Shown here piece after piece: positions 1-7,346 of a stretch of 28,930 nucleotides of DNA. Location: assembly GCA_016281295.1 (NCBI GenBank), contig JAEEII010000217.1:1-28930 (forward strand), written 5' to 3'. The position numbers were made by a program, and so were the translations under genes. Under the pieces are notes generated by a model. The model did no database searches and was not told the DNA's origin. It saw nothing but the letters and a program-made list of their open reading frames with translations. The stretch's first letter is position 1; each line of letters starts with the position of its first letter. The stretch comes from Bacteroidales bacterium. Its GTDB lineage: Bacteria > Bacteroidota > Bacteroidia > Bacteroidales > F082.

Positions 1-141
1 ATCACGGTGACGATGGTGCTGCTCTCCACATTCGTTTTCATCCCTCCGGCCTCCGTGGCTCGTATCATAGAACCCATCGCCGGTGCCATCGGCGTGTTGA
101 CGGTCATTTTTGCAGTGCCTAATGCAAAGGAAGAAGAATAG
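1..141 (+). CDS. C-terminal end of an integral membrane protein (partial)
   Basis: The window opens inside a gene: frame 1 stays open for 46 codons and stops at TAG (139-141). The visible peptide has two hydrophobic stretches, about residues 4-16 and 24-41, separated by a short segment with an Arg and a Glu (ARIIEP), and ends in a charged tail (NAKEEE). This looks like the last two membrane helices of a transporter or other inner-membrane protein. The fragment is too short to name a family. It is followed after 42 bases by the flavodoxin-type gene, which has its own promoter-like box, so the two need not be co-transcribed. Confidence 0.6.
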   Translation: MTVTMVLLSTFVFIPPASVARIIEPIAGAIGVLTVIFAVPNAKEEE

Positions 142-158
142 ATCGTAGCATTTTTTTG

Positions 159-166
159 TATTTTTG
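159..166 (+). promoter_or_regulatory. Bacteroidetes -7 promoter box (TATTTTTG)
   Basis: TATTTTTG matches the Bacteroidetes housekeeping -7 consensus TAnnTTTG and lies 17 bases before the ATG at 184. No clear -33 TTG element stands about 20 bases upstream, so the call rests on the -7 box alone. It would drive the reductase gene and the acetyltransferase gene behind it. Confidence 0.5.
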
Positions 167-183
167 CAGTAAATCTGATAGAA

Positions 184-801
184 ATGACAGCACTCCTCAT
201 TAACGGCAGCCCGCACGCCAACGGCTGCACCTTCACCGCCTTGAGCATCGTGGCGGAAGAACTACAGAAAAACGGCATAGAGACCGAAATCATCCACATC
301 GGCAACAAGGACATCCGTGGCTGCATTGCCTGCGGAAAGTGCGCCGAATTGGGGCATTGCATGTTCAACGACATGGTGAACGAAGTGGCGCCCAAGTTCG
401 AGCAGGCCGACGGCCTCGTGGTCGGCTCGCCAGTGTATTACGCCGGCCCCAACGGAACGCTCACCAACCTGCTCGACCGCCTGTTCTTCAGCACACCTTT
501 CGACAAACGTATGAAGGTTGGCGCGGCTGTCGTCTCGGCACGACGTGGCGGCACCACAGCAGCCTTCGACCGTCTTAACAAGTATTTCACCATTAGCGAG
601 ATGCCCATCGCGAGCAGCCGCTATTGGAACATGGTTCATGGCCACACTCCCGAAGACGTGATGAAAGACGAAGAGGGGGTGCAAATCATGCGCATCTTGG
701 GCCGCAACATGGCTTTCCTCATCCGCGCCATCGCCGCCGAACGTGAGCGCAACGGGTTGCCCGAAAGGGAAGTGGTGAAATATACTAATTTTATTCGATA
801 A
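184..801 (+). CDS. NADPH-dependent FMN reductase / flavodoxin-family protein
   Basis: A 205-residue flavodoxin-fold protein. The N-terminus ALLINGSPHANGCT is the first beta strand plus the phosphate-binding loop for FMN. A cysteine cluster CIACGKCAELGHC (about residues 47-59) is the type seen in iron-sulfur flavoprotein-like reductases of anaerobes. GSPVYYAGPNGTLTNLLDR (about 86-104) is the usual second flavin-contacting segment. The role is probably electron transfer or reduction of quinones, nitro compounds or similar small molecules in the cytoplasm; the substrate is unknown. Only 8 bases separate it from the double acetyltransferase, so the two are likely an operon. A second, shorter member of the same superfamily lies at 2586-3122. 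Family certain, substrate not. Confidence 0.85.
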   Translation: MTALLINGSPHANGCTFTALSIVAEELQKNGIETEIIHIGNKDIRGCIACGKCAELGHCMFNDMVNEVAPKFEQADGLVVGSPVYYAGPNGTLTNLLDRLFFSTPFDKRMKVGAAVVSARRGGTTAAFDRLNKYFTISEMPIASSRYWNMVHGHTPEDVMKDEEGVQIMRILGRNMAFLIRAIAAERERNGLPEREVVKYTNFIR

Positions 802-809
802 AAAAGACT

Positions 810-1973
810 ATGGATATTCGACTGGAACAGCCTCAAGATTATCGTGCGGTGGAGAACCTCACCCGTGAGGCATTTTGGAACGTCTATCGTCCTGGGTGCA
901 CGGAACATTATGTGCTTAACCAATACAGAAACAACCCCGACTTTATCCCCGAACTGGATTTCGTGATGGAAGAGGAAGGCAAACTGATTGGTCATGTGAT
1001 GTTCTCGAAAGCTGAAGTCATCCTTAATGATGGAACTGCCTTCCCTTCATGGACCTTTGGCCCCATCAGCATTCATCCTGACTACAAGCGCAAGGGCTAC
1101 GGACTGAGACTCCTTAGTTTCGCTTTGGAGAAGGCACGTGAGATGGGGATCGGTCTGCTCCAGATGGAAGGCAACATCGATTTTTATAAGCATGCAGGCT
1201 TCGATCTGGCCAGCAAACTCCACATTCATTATCATGAAATGCCCCATGAGGAGGATGTTCCTTTTTTCCTCGCCCAGGAATTGATTCCTGGCTATTGGGG
1301 CAATCGTGAGGGAACCTATTGTCCTCCGAAGAGCTATTTCGTTGCTGATGAGAATCCCGAATCTTTTGAAGCCTACGAAAAAAGCTTTCCCAAGAAGGCG
1401 AAAGCTTATCATGAAGGCCAGTTGCCGCCCTTTGCCGACAAGGCCAAGCTGATGATACAGACCGATAGGCTGACACTTCGTCCCTGGTTTGACAGCGACG
1501 CCGACTCTTTGTTCAAGTATGCCTCTGACCCCGATGTGGGTCCTCGTGCGGGATGGCCCCCCCATAAAAGCATGAAGGAGAGTTTGGAAATCATCCGAAC
1601 AGTCTTCAATAACGATACCAACTGGGCCATCGAACTCAAAGGAACGGGGGAAGTCATTGGAGCCATTGGCTACGGTCCTGCGTGCGACTGCAATCTTCCT
1701 TCACGTGAGGGAGAACCTCTCTGTGGTTACTGGATCGCCAAACCTTATTGGAACCAAGGCATCTGCACGGAAGCACTGCAAGCGATGTTAGACTATATCC
1801 GCAAAACGACGGACATCCAATCGCTTATCAGCGGGCATTTTATTGACAATCCTGCCTCAGGTCGTGTGATGGAGAAATGTGGGTTCAAACCTACCGGGGA
1901 AACCTGCATCGACGAAACCCAGTATCAAGGCAAGGACAGGCCTATCAGGGTGCTGAGGTTGGAGATAAGATAA
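810..1973 (+). CDS. Tandem GNAT-GNAT acetyltransferase fusion
   Basis: A 387-residue protein made of two acetyltransferase domains. Residues 1 to about 205 are a YhbS-like GNAT domain with the acetyl-CoA pyrophosphate loop in RKGYGLRLLSFALEKA. Residues about 213-387 are a RimJ/RimL-like domain beginning TDRLTLRPWFDSDADSLF, with its own loop NQGICTEALQAML and a typical end segment (NPASGRVMEKCGF). Each domain is close to full length, so this looks like a fusion of two complete enzymes. RimL-type domains acetylate N-terminal or small-molecule amines; neither substrate can be deduced. The gene starts 8 bases after the FMN reductase and ends just before the remains of an AraC regulator on the opposite strand. 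Confidence 0.85.
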   Translation: MDIRLEQPQDYRAVENLTREAFWNVYRPGCTEHYVLNQYRNNPDFIPELDFVMEEEGKLIGHVMFSKAEVILNDGTAFPSWTFGPISIHPDYKRKGYGLRLLSFALEKAREMGIGLLQMEGNIDFYKHAGFDLASKLHIHYHEMPHEEDVPFFLAQELIPGYWGNREGTYCPPKSYFVADENPESFEAYEKSFPKKAKAYHEGQLPPFADKAKLMIQTDRLTLRPWFDSDADSLFKYASDPDVGPRAGWPPHKSMKESLEIIRTVFNNDTNWAIELKGTGEVIGAIGYGPACDCNLPSREGEPLCGYWIAKPYWNQGICTEALQAMLDYIRKTTDIQSLISGHFIDNPASGRVMEKCGFKPTGETCIDETQYQGKDRPIRVLRLEIR

Positions 1974-2005
1974 TAAGCAAGCAGAGACCCCTGTTGATCA
2001 ACAAG

Positions 2006-2271
2006 TCATTTCCCCAAATACTCGGTAGGAGTGAGGCCAGTCACTTTTTTAAAAAGCCGGGTGAAATGATGGGGAAAGTCGAAGCCAAGGAGCCTCGAAG
2101 TCTCACTGATGTTATGACCGTTCATCAGCAGGCTCTTGGCCTGATTGATGACGTAGTTGTGGATATAACCAATTCAGAGAGTTGAAGTTGGTAGTTGCGG
2201 TTGCAATACTCAGGTGCATCCACAAATCGGGCATAATCGTTCGGGTTATCTATTTTCAGAATCTTCTTCAT
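2006..2271 (-). pseudogene. Remnant of an AraC-family transcriptional regulator
   Basis: Read on the minus strand, an ATG at 2271 begins MKKILKIDNPNDYARFVDAP, a typical opening of Bacteroidetes AraC regulators. After about 36 codons the frame fails. In another frame, from about 2170 down to the TGA at 2006-2008, comes the end of an AraC DNA-binding domain: INQAKSLL, ISETSRLLGFDFPHHFTRLF and TGLTPTEYLGK, which is the second helix-turn-helix and the C-terminus. Together the parts cover about 88 codons instead of about 290, so the sensor domain and first helix-turn-helix are gone and the pieces are out of frame. It cannot work as a normal regulator. An assembly error is a possible alternative. 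Confidence 0.8.
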
Positions 2272-2402
2272 CGCGAGGCAAAGATAAAAAGATTAGGAAT
2301 AATGAGATAAAAATGGTGAATTTTTACGTGTCAATTATATATTTTCTGCGAAATTGGTATTAATTCAGCCAATTTTGTAATACCTATATAGAATAATAAG
2401 TG

Positions 2403-2410
2403 TACTTTTG
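2403..2410 (+). promoter_or_regulatory. Bacteroidetes -7 promoter box (TACTTTTG)
   Basis: TACTTTTG matches TAnnTTTG and is followed 34 bases later by the ATG of the CatB-like remnant at 2444. After the truncation of that gene, this is the only recognisable promoter for the reductase gene at 2586. Confidence 0.5.
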
Positions 2411-2443
2411 CCTACGATATTACAGATAATTCGTAAATAAGTC

Positions 2444-2560
2444 ATGATAAAAAGCAGACCCAACCCTAATGAGGCTTTCCCGAACCCCAACATTCCAAGC
2501 CTCTGCTTCATCAAGAACGTGGTGAAGAATCCGCGTATTATCATCGGCGACTATACCTAT
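2444..2560 (+). pseudogene. N-terminal remnant of a CatB/Vat-type xenobiotic acetyltransferase
   Basis: The first 39 codons resemble the start of hexapeptide-repeat chloramphenicol/streptogramin acetyltransferases: PNPNEAFPNPNIPS, then the FIK segment, then IIIGDYTY, matching the conserved start PNP...FIK...GEYSYY of that family. The similarity ends at 2560, and the left-handed beta-helix and catalytic His that should follow (about 170 residues) are missing. The open frame continues only by accident into the reductase gene, read in another frame there. This is a truncated gene whose promoter and start survive. The family call rests on about 39 residues. Confidence 0.6.
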
Positions 2561-2585
2561 CTATCGTTAATCAGAAAGAAAAAAT

Positions 2586-3122
2586 ATGAAAAAAGTAATC
2601 GTAATCTCAACAAGTCTCCGTCCGGGCTCGAACAGCAACATAATGGCGGAGCAATTTGCCAAGGGCGCGGAAGCCGCCGGGCATCAAGTGGAACTCGTCT
2701 CGTTGAGAGGCAAGGAAATCAAGTTTTGCGTCGGCTGTCTGTCGTGCCAGAAGACGGGCGCGTGCATCTTCAAAGACGATGTGCCGGCCATCATGGAGAG
2801 CGTTTTGAATGCCGATGTGGTCTGCTGGGCCACACCTATCTATTACTATGAGATGAGCGGCCAGATGAAGACCCTCATCGACCGCATGAACGCAATGTAT
2901 CCCAAGGATTACAAGTTCCGTGACATCTATCTGTTGACCACGGCTGCCGAGAACGAGGAGTTCGTACCGAAACGCGCCGAAGGCGGCCTTACTGGCTGGA
3001 TTGACTGCTTCGGTAAGTCTGCACTTAAAGGCCATATCTTCTGCGGTGGCGTGGGTGGTCCAAAAGAGATTGAAGGCAATGCCAAGTTGCAGGAGGCATA
3101 CGAGATGGGAAAACAGGTTTGA
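2586..3122 (+). CDS. Flavodoxin-family / NADPH-dependent FMN reductase-like protein
   Basis: A 178-residue flavodoxin-fold protein. KKVIVISTSLRPGSNSN is the first strand plus FMN phosphate loop, CVGCLSCQKTGAC (about residues 48-60) is a cysteine cluster like that of the 205-residue paralogue at 184-801, and ATPIYYYEMSGQMKTLIDR (about 83-101) is the flavin-contacting loop. It is slightly shorter than the usual 190-200 residues but has a complete core. It likely transfers electrons from NAD(P)H to an unknown small molecule or protein. It starts 25 bases after the similarity to the truncated acetyltransferase ends and probably uses that gene's promoter at 2403. The A-rich leader just before the ATG is typical of Bacteroidetes. 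Confidence 0.85.
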   Translation: MKKVIVISTSLRPGSNSNIMAEQFAKGAEAAGHQVELVSLRGKEIKFCVGCLSCQKTGACIFKDDVPAIMESVLNADVVCWATPIYYYEMSGQMKTLIDRMNAMYPKDYKFRDIYLLTTAAENEEFVPKRAEGGLTGWIDCFGKSALKGHIFCGGVGGPKEIEGNAKLQEAYEMGKQV

Positions 3123-3160
3123 TTGTTCTCGTGGTTGTGATGTTGATGATGGATTTTTGT

Positions 3161-3168
3161 TATCTTTG
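3161..3168 (+). promoter_or_regulatory. Bacteroidetes -7 promoter box (TATCTTTG)
   Basis: TATCTTTG fits TAnnTTTG and lies 19 bases before the ATG at 3188. Candidate -33 TTG triplets occur at 3135 and 3143, with imperfect spacing. It should drive the 106-residue gene and perhaps phzF behind it. Confidence 0.55.
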
Positions 3169-3187
3169 CGTCCTAATCAACAAATAA

Positions 3188-3508
3188 ATGACAAAACTTT
3201 TGAAAAAAGGAAACTGCTGGAAGGCTTGTTATGACCAGCAACACAACAAGTACTTGGGCCGTATCGTCAATACCAACAGAGAGGGACAGACACGTGTGCT
3301 CTACGAAATCACCCGGGAGGTTTTTGATCGCCTTGGGTCGTTTCCTGAAGATTATGACAACGAACTGTTAATCCAGACAGGGAGGCTCCTGTTTCGTTTT
3401 GAAGACACTATGTATGGCACGCTGGGACCTGTGGAATCGGTGTATGATGAGAGCTATACAGAAGCCGATTGGTATCGAGTATGGGAGTCGTTAGAGGGGA
3501 AAAGATAA
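3188..3508 (+). CDS. Small conserved-looking protein of unknown function
   Basis: A 106-residue soluble protein I do not recognise. It has no signal peptide or membrane segment. It opens with a basic stretch (MTKLLKKGNCWKACY), continues with a predicted strand-rich part (KYLGRIVNTNREGQTRVLYEI) and ends acidic and aromatic (EADWYRVWESLE). It is taken as a real gene because it has a good -7 promoter box 19 bases upstream, an A-rich start region (CAAATAAATG), no overlap with a better candidate, and ordinary protein composition. PhzF starts 47 bases after its stop, so the two may be co-transcribed. Confidence 0.65.
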   Translation: MTKLLKKGNCWKACYDQQHNKYLGRIVNTNREGQTRVLYEITREVFDRLGSFPEDYDNELLIQTGRLLFRFEDTMYGTLGPVESVYDESYTEADWYRVWESLEGKR

Positions 3509-3555
3509 ATCTTTGATATTGAAAACAATATTATATTAGTGTGTAAATATATAAT

Positions 3556-4395
3556 ATGAAATACTACATTGTTGATGCCTTTACCAATCGCCCTTTCGGG
3601 GGAAATCCAGCTGGGGTGGTGCTGTTGGAGGGTGATGTCTTTCCTTCGGATGAGCTGATGTTGTTAATCGCTGCCGAGTTGCGTTATTCGGAGACGGCTT
3701 TTGTGAGAAGGCATTCCGACAAGGAGTTCACTATCCGTTATTTCACCCCAATGGCTGAGGTGGAGCTGTGCGGTCATGCCACGATCGCCACCTTCTCACT
3801 GTTATACCAAGAAGCAGGCGTAACGGGTCATTGCCTGTGCCATACCAAGGCGGGTGACCTCTCCATCGAGGTGGGTCCTCAGGTGATGATGCAGATGGCC
3901 ACGCCCCGCATTGTCACTACCCTTAACGACACTGAAAGGATTTATCGTGCCATTGGAGTTACTGGTTTTCAGCCCTCTCTTCCGGTCCAGATTGCCTATT
4001 CAGGACTCCCTGACCTCATGATTCCGTTGTCTGATGTTGCCACACTACAAGCTTTGAGCCCCGACATGGAGGCTATCTCTGCCATCACCCGAGAACACGA
4101 TGCCGTCAGTTTTCATGTTTTTGCTTTCGGGAATGACATCCACACGGCGCATGTACGTGACTTCGCACCGCTTTATGGTGTTCCTGAAGAGTCGGCCACG
4201 GGAACCGCCAACGCCGCTCTAACCCACTACCTGCAACAACATGGATGCATCCCTTCCTCAGGCGACTTCTCTTTTTTGCAAGGTGAGGCGATGGGCAGGC
4301 CATCGGTGGTGGCTACACGCATCACTACCGATGGCACTGTCTATGTGGGCGGCACAGCTTCTATAGTGGCCAAGGGAGAATTTTCATGCGTTTGA
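3556..4395 (+). CDS. PhzF family isomerase/epimerase-like protein
   Basis: A 279-residue member of the PhzF / diaminopimelate-epimerase fold. The start YYIVDAFTNRPFGGNPAGV is the family's first strand and glycine-rich loop. RYSETAFV (about residues 43-50) holds the Glu that acts as the general acid/base in PhzF, AEVELCGHATIAT (about 67-79) is the conserved first-domain motif, and ESATGTANAALTHYL (about 214-228) is the matching second-domain motif. All main family motifs are present and the length is normal. Outside phenazine producers these proteins have poorly defined isomerase roles; nothing here suggests phenazine synthesis. The last codons overlap by 12 bases the end of the acyltransferase gene on the opposite strand. 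Confidence 0.9.
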   Translation: MKYYIVDAFTNRPFGGNPAGVVLLEGDVFPSDELMLLIAAELRYSETAFVRRHSDKEFTIRYFTPMAEVELCGHATIATFSLLYQEAGVTGHCLCHTKAGDLSIEVGPQVMMQMATPRIVTTLNDTERIYRAIGVTGFQPSLPVQIAYSGLPDLMIPLSDVATLQALSPDMEAISAITREHDAVSFHVFAFGNDIHTAHVRDFAPLYGVPEESATGTANAALTHYLQQHGCIPSSGDFSFLQGEAMGRPSVVATRITTDGTVYVGGTASIVAKGEFSCV

Positions 4396-5508
4396 GATAG
4401 GTTTTTTATATGCACGTCGCCGCATGAAAGGTGTGGTTTTGTAGTCACCGAATAGTGATTGTACCTTGTAGTTTTCCTCTAGTTGGGGGTTCATGATGAT
4501 GGTGTCGATGCCGCGCTTAATACAGTTCTCATGAAGGTACTTGAACAGCAGGACCGGGATTCCACATTGTTGATAGTCAGGCATCACACCCATAATCAAA
4601 GCTTCAAGGGTGTCGTTTTTCTTCAGGGCTTTCAAGATGTTGATGAACCCGAAGGGGAACAGGCGTCCGTTTGATTTCTTCACGGCTTTGGAGAGCGAGG
4701 GCACACAGAAAACAAAGCCTACAGGCTTGTCTTGTTCGTTGACGGCCAATGCCACAAAATCCTTGTCGAGGATAGGCACGTAGGTCTTTAGGTAGGCGGC
4801 AATCTGCTTGTCAGTAAGAGGGGAGAAGCCATGCAAAGGCGCAAAGGCCTCGTTGTACATGTGGAAGATCTCCATGCCGTAGCGGTCACCCATGTCTTTC
4901 ATGCTTTTGGGTTTGACCACATGGACCTTGAATCTTTCCTCAATCAGATTGGCGAATTGGAACATGGACGGCAATTCTTTGCTCACGAAGAGTGTCCTTT
5001 GGGTCCAGTCCACGTCCTTGGTGAAGCCTATTTTTTCCAACATGGTGCCATAATAAGGGTAGTTGTACAGGCATGTGAACGGGCTCAGATGCTCAAAACC
5101 ATCCACCAACAGGCCTTCTTTATCCATGTCGGTGAAGCCCCATGGGCCTCTCATTTCGATGCGACCACGTTTGGAACCCCAGTCGGCCACGGTTTTGATG
5201 AGAGCCCCCAGCACTTCTTCGTCTTCGATGAAATCGAGCCAGCCAAAGCGGACGATTTTCTTGTCGTCATCTGCTTTGTGGTTGATGATGGCGGCCACAC
5301 GTCCAACAATCTCATCGCCACGGTATGCCAGGAAACAGTCAGCTTCGCAGAAGTCGTAGGCACCGTTTTTTTCGGGATTAAAGGTGTCATACTCGTCGCC
5401 TTCAAGGGCTGGTACCCAATTAGGGCAGTTCTTATATAAATGGAGTGGGAAAGTCACAAATTTTTTTAATTGTTTGTGACTTTCCACCTTAACGATATTG
5501 ATTGACAT
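4384..5508 (-). CDS. GNAT-like acyltransferase, third gene of the ligase-ACP operon
   Basis: A 374-residue protein starting at MSINIVKVESHKQLKKF. An in-frame start 33 codons further upstream would overlap the ACP gene and adds a segment unlike the family. The C-terminal part (MGVMPDYQQCGIPVLLFKYL) resembles the acetyl-CoA loop of GNAT enzymes. The whole protein matches a large Bacteroidetes family usually labelled only N-acetyltransferase-like, with hallmarks FCEADCFLAYR, EIVGRVAAIINHKAD, GPWGFTD and a basic C-terminus (MRRRAYKKP). It lies 4 bases after the ACP gene, so it may take an acyl chain from that carrier. GNAT-like proteins next to an ACP and acyl-ACP ligase include bacterial ceramide synthase, but no serine palmitoyltransferase gene is in the window. 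Confidence 0.75.
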   Translation of the reverse strand: MSINIVKVESHKQLKKFVTFPLHLYKNCPNWVPALEGDEYDTFNPEKNGAYDFCEADCFLAYRGDEIVGRVAAIINHKADDDKKIVRFGWLDFIEDEEVLGALIKTVADWGSKRGRIEMRGPWGFTDMDKEGLLVDGFEHLSPFTCLYNYPYYGTMLEKIGFTKDVDWTQRTLFVSKELPSMFQFANLIEERFKVHVVKPKSMKDMGDRYGMEIFHMYNEAFAPLHGFSPLTDKQIAAYLKTYVPILDKDFVALAVNEQDKPVGFVFCVPSLSKAVKKSNGRLFPFGFINILKALKKNDTLEALIMGVMPDYQQCGIPVLLFKYLHENCIKRGIDTIIMNPQLEENYKVQSLFGDYKTTPFMRRRAYKKPISNA

Positions 5509-5512
5509 TATT

Positions 5513-5755
5513 TTATAGGGTTGTGTTAGCATTGATGAAGTCAATGACTTCACCAACGGTGGTGAATTTGGGATTGCCTTCGAACTTGAACGCGAACTTG
5601 TTTTCAATGGCGAGGCTGAGCAACAAGATGGTCAGTGAGTCCAGGCCTACGTCGCGGACAAGTTGTGAGTCTTCGTTGATCGTGCTGAAATCGGCTGATG
5701 GTTTGATGAGCTTTAGGATTTCTTTCAGCTCGTTGAATATTTTCTCTCTTTCCAT
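5513..5755 (-). CDS. Acyl carrier protein
   Basis: An 80-residue acidic helical protein with the phosphopantetheine attachment motif GLDSLTIL, where Ser40 is the expected 4'-phosphopantetheine site. Length and layout (helix, long loop, DSL, helix) are those of a free-standing ACP. It sits between an AMP-dependent ligase (3 bases upstream) and a GNAT-like acyltransferase (4 bases downstream). This suggests a dedicated carrier that is loaded by the ligase and unloaded by the acyltransferase, rather than the housekeeping fatty-acid ACP, which is normally next to fabF. That assignment is inferred from context only. Confidence 0.9.
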   Translation of the reverse strand: MEREKIFNELKEILKLIKPSADFSTINEDSQLVRDVGLDSLTILLLSLAIENKFAFKFEGNPKFTTVGEVIDFINANTTL

Positions 5756-5758
5756 GGC

Positions 5759-7249
5759 TTATTGGTTTCTTGATACTTTCATGGCACCTGTTCGTTTGAA
5801 GTCCTCTTTGCGGACTGTGACTTTGCTGATTTGGTGGGTAGAGGGCAGCGTCGCGTTCACTTTGCCGACCAAATCTTTGAAATAGGCTTCCACTTCCTCC
5901 CAGGGGCCGTTGCCAAACTCTTCCATGCGTGGCAGGATTTCGATGGCAATCACTTGGCGTCCGTCCAACGTGTCTTCTTTGACGAGGCAGTCGCGGAGTT
6001 TCGCATCTTTGTAGAAAGGCTCTTCGATGCTCTCGGGGCTGACGTTTTCGCCATTAGAGAGGATGATGAGGTTCTTGATGCGGCCAACGATGTACATGAA
6101 GCCATCCTCGTCGAAGCGCACAAGGTCGCCCGTCTTGATCCAGCCGTCCTCGGTAAGCGTCTCAGCAGTTTTTTCGGGGTCTCCATAGTAACCGAGGAAG
6201 ACGTTGTCGCCACGGAACCAAAGCTCGCCATCGACCACTTTAGCCTCTTGCTCGGGATACAGCTTGCCCACTGAGGTGGGACGTGACTTCACATCGATAT
6301 TGCCAGTGGTGAGGTTGGCGCCTTCGGTCATGCCATATCCCTCAAAGAGTTGGATGCCAAGCTCGTCGAACTCGCCGATGAGTTTCGGGGGGACGTTAGC
6401 TGCGCCAGAGATGATGAATCCCAGTTGACCGCCCAAGAAAGGTTTTCCGTACATCTTGACCAGTCCCAGCAGGATCTCGCAGATGCCAGGGACAGCGACC
6501 AGACAGGTGGGACGGATGACAGGGAACTTGGTAATCGTCTCTTTGGTGTTACCAGCAGAATACCAGGTGCCGCCCTCCATCAGGACTGACAAAGTGCTGC
6601 GAATCAGTCCGAATACATGGCTGAGTGGCAGCACACAGGCATAGCGGTGGCAGCCCAACTGATGGCCAGGTGCATATACGCCGTTCAGGGCGCCACGCAT
6701 CAAGGCGCGATGCGGTAGCACGGCTCCTTTGGGAGCACCTGTCGTTCCTCCGGTGAAGAAGATGGCGGCAGGGTCGTTCTTGTCAACTGTAGCCACGGGA
6801 GCGTCATGGTCGGCACTATCAGTGATGGCGATGGTCTTGCATGGCACGCCAGCAACGGCCTCGGTGAAGTCTTTGCCGTAGGCCAGTACCTTCACGCCAA
6901 ACTTCATGCAGCAACCTGCGATGGCCTGTGGAGGAAGCTGTGCGGGCAAGTTGATGGCTACGAAGCCCGCCGAGGTGACGGCGAGAAACATCTCAACAGC
7001 CTCAACAGTGGTGTTATCTAAGATGGCCACCTTGTCACCTTTTTGCAGACCCATGTCATTGAGTAAAGCACGCTTCCGTGCAATAATAGCGCATACTTCT
7101 TTGTAATTGTAGGTGTTTACTGTGTCTGAAAGGCATGGTAGGTCAGCCCATTTTTCCTCAATCCAAGTGGTAAATTCGGGAAGGGTGGGAATGTACTTCA
7201 GCTGCGCGAGTTCTTCGGCAGGAAGCATTGATTGAAAATAATCACACAT
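5759..7249 (-). CDS. AMP-dependent acyl-CoA/acyl-ACP synthetase
   Basis: A 496-residue ANL-superfamily enzyme that would activate a carboxylic acid with ATP and pass it to a thiol. Visible motifs in order are the phosphate loop FFTGGTTGAPKG (residues 164-175), FEGYGMTEG (A5), GWIKTGDLVRFDEDGF (A7), GRIKNLIILSNGENVSP (hinge, A8) and the C-terminal catalytic lysine region FKRTGAMKVSRNQ (A10, about 484-496). All core residues are present, so the enzyme should be active. The next gene, 3 bases away, is an ACP, which makes the carrier the likely acceptor. The acid could be a fatty or aromatic acid. A good -7 box lies upstream at 7294-7287. Confidence 0.85.
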   Translation of the reverse strand: MCDYFQSMLPAEELAQLKYIPTLPEFTTWIEEKWADLPCLSDTVNTYNYKEVCAIIARKRALLNDMGLQKGDKVAILDNTTVEAVEMFLAVTSAGFVAINLPAQLPPQAIAGCCMKFGVKVLAYGKDFTEAVAGVPCKTIAITDSADHDAPVATVDKNDPAAIFFTGGTTGAPKGAVLPHRALMRGALNGVYAPGHQLGCHRYACVLPLSHVFGLIRSTLSVLMEGGTWYSAGNTKETITKFPVIRPTCLVAVPGICEILLGLVKMYGKPFLGGQLGFIISGAANVPPKLIGEFDELGIQLFEGYGMTEGANLTTGNIDVKSRPTSVGKLYPEQEAKVVDGELWFRGDNVFLGYYGDPEKTAETLTEDGWIKTGDLVRFDEDGFMYIVGRIKNLIILSNGENVSPESIEEPFYKDAKLRDCLVKEDTLDGRQVIAIEILPRMEEFGNGPWEEVEAYFKDLVGKVNATLPSTHQISKVTVRKEDFKRTGAMKVSRNQ

Positions 7250-7286
7250 AATTGTATATTTTATAATTAAAAATTAATTTTAGGTG

Positions 7287-7294
7287 CAAAGGTA
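7287..7294 (-). promoter_or_regulatory. Bacteroidetes -7 promoter box (TACCTTTG) for the ligase-ACP-acyltransferase operon
   Basis: On the minus strand the sequence reads TACCTTTGC, a full match to TAnnTTTG, 37 bases before the ATG of the ligase. The leader behind it is almost pure A/T, as is common before Bacteroidetes genes. No convincing -33 TTTG is seen. Confidence 0.6.
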
Positions 7295-7346
7295 GGAAAA
7301 AAGAAGGCTGATTTGAAAGAATAGGACTTGTTTTTTGCTGAATTGT

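Noticed and set aside
1877..2185. A 102-residue + strand frame
   Set aside because: It covers the end of the double acetyltransferase and the antisense of the AraC remnant; the minus strand explains the coding signal.
2444..2851. A 135-residue protein on the + strand
   Set aside because: Only the first 39 codons look like a protein family; the rest is the flavodoxin-type gene (2586-3122) in another frame.
4831..5439. A 202-residue + strand frame opposite the acyltransferase
   Set aside because: It is antisense to a well-supported gene with conserved motifs, and its composition is that of a shadow frame.
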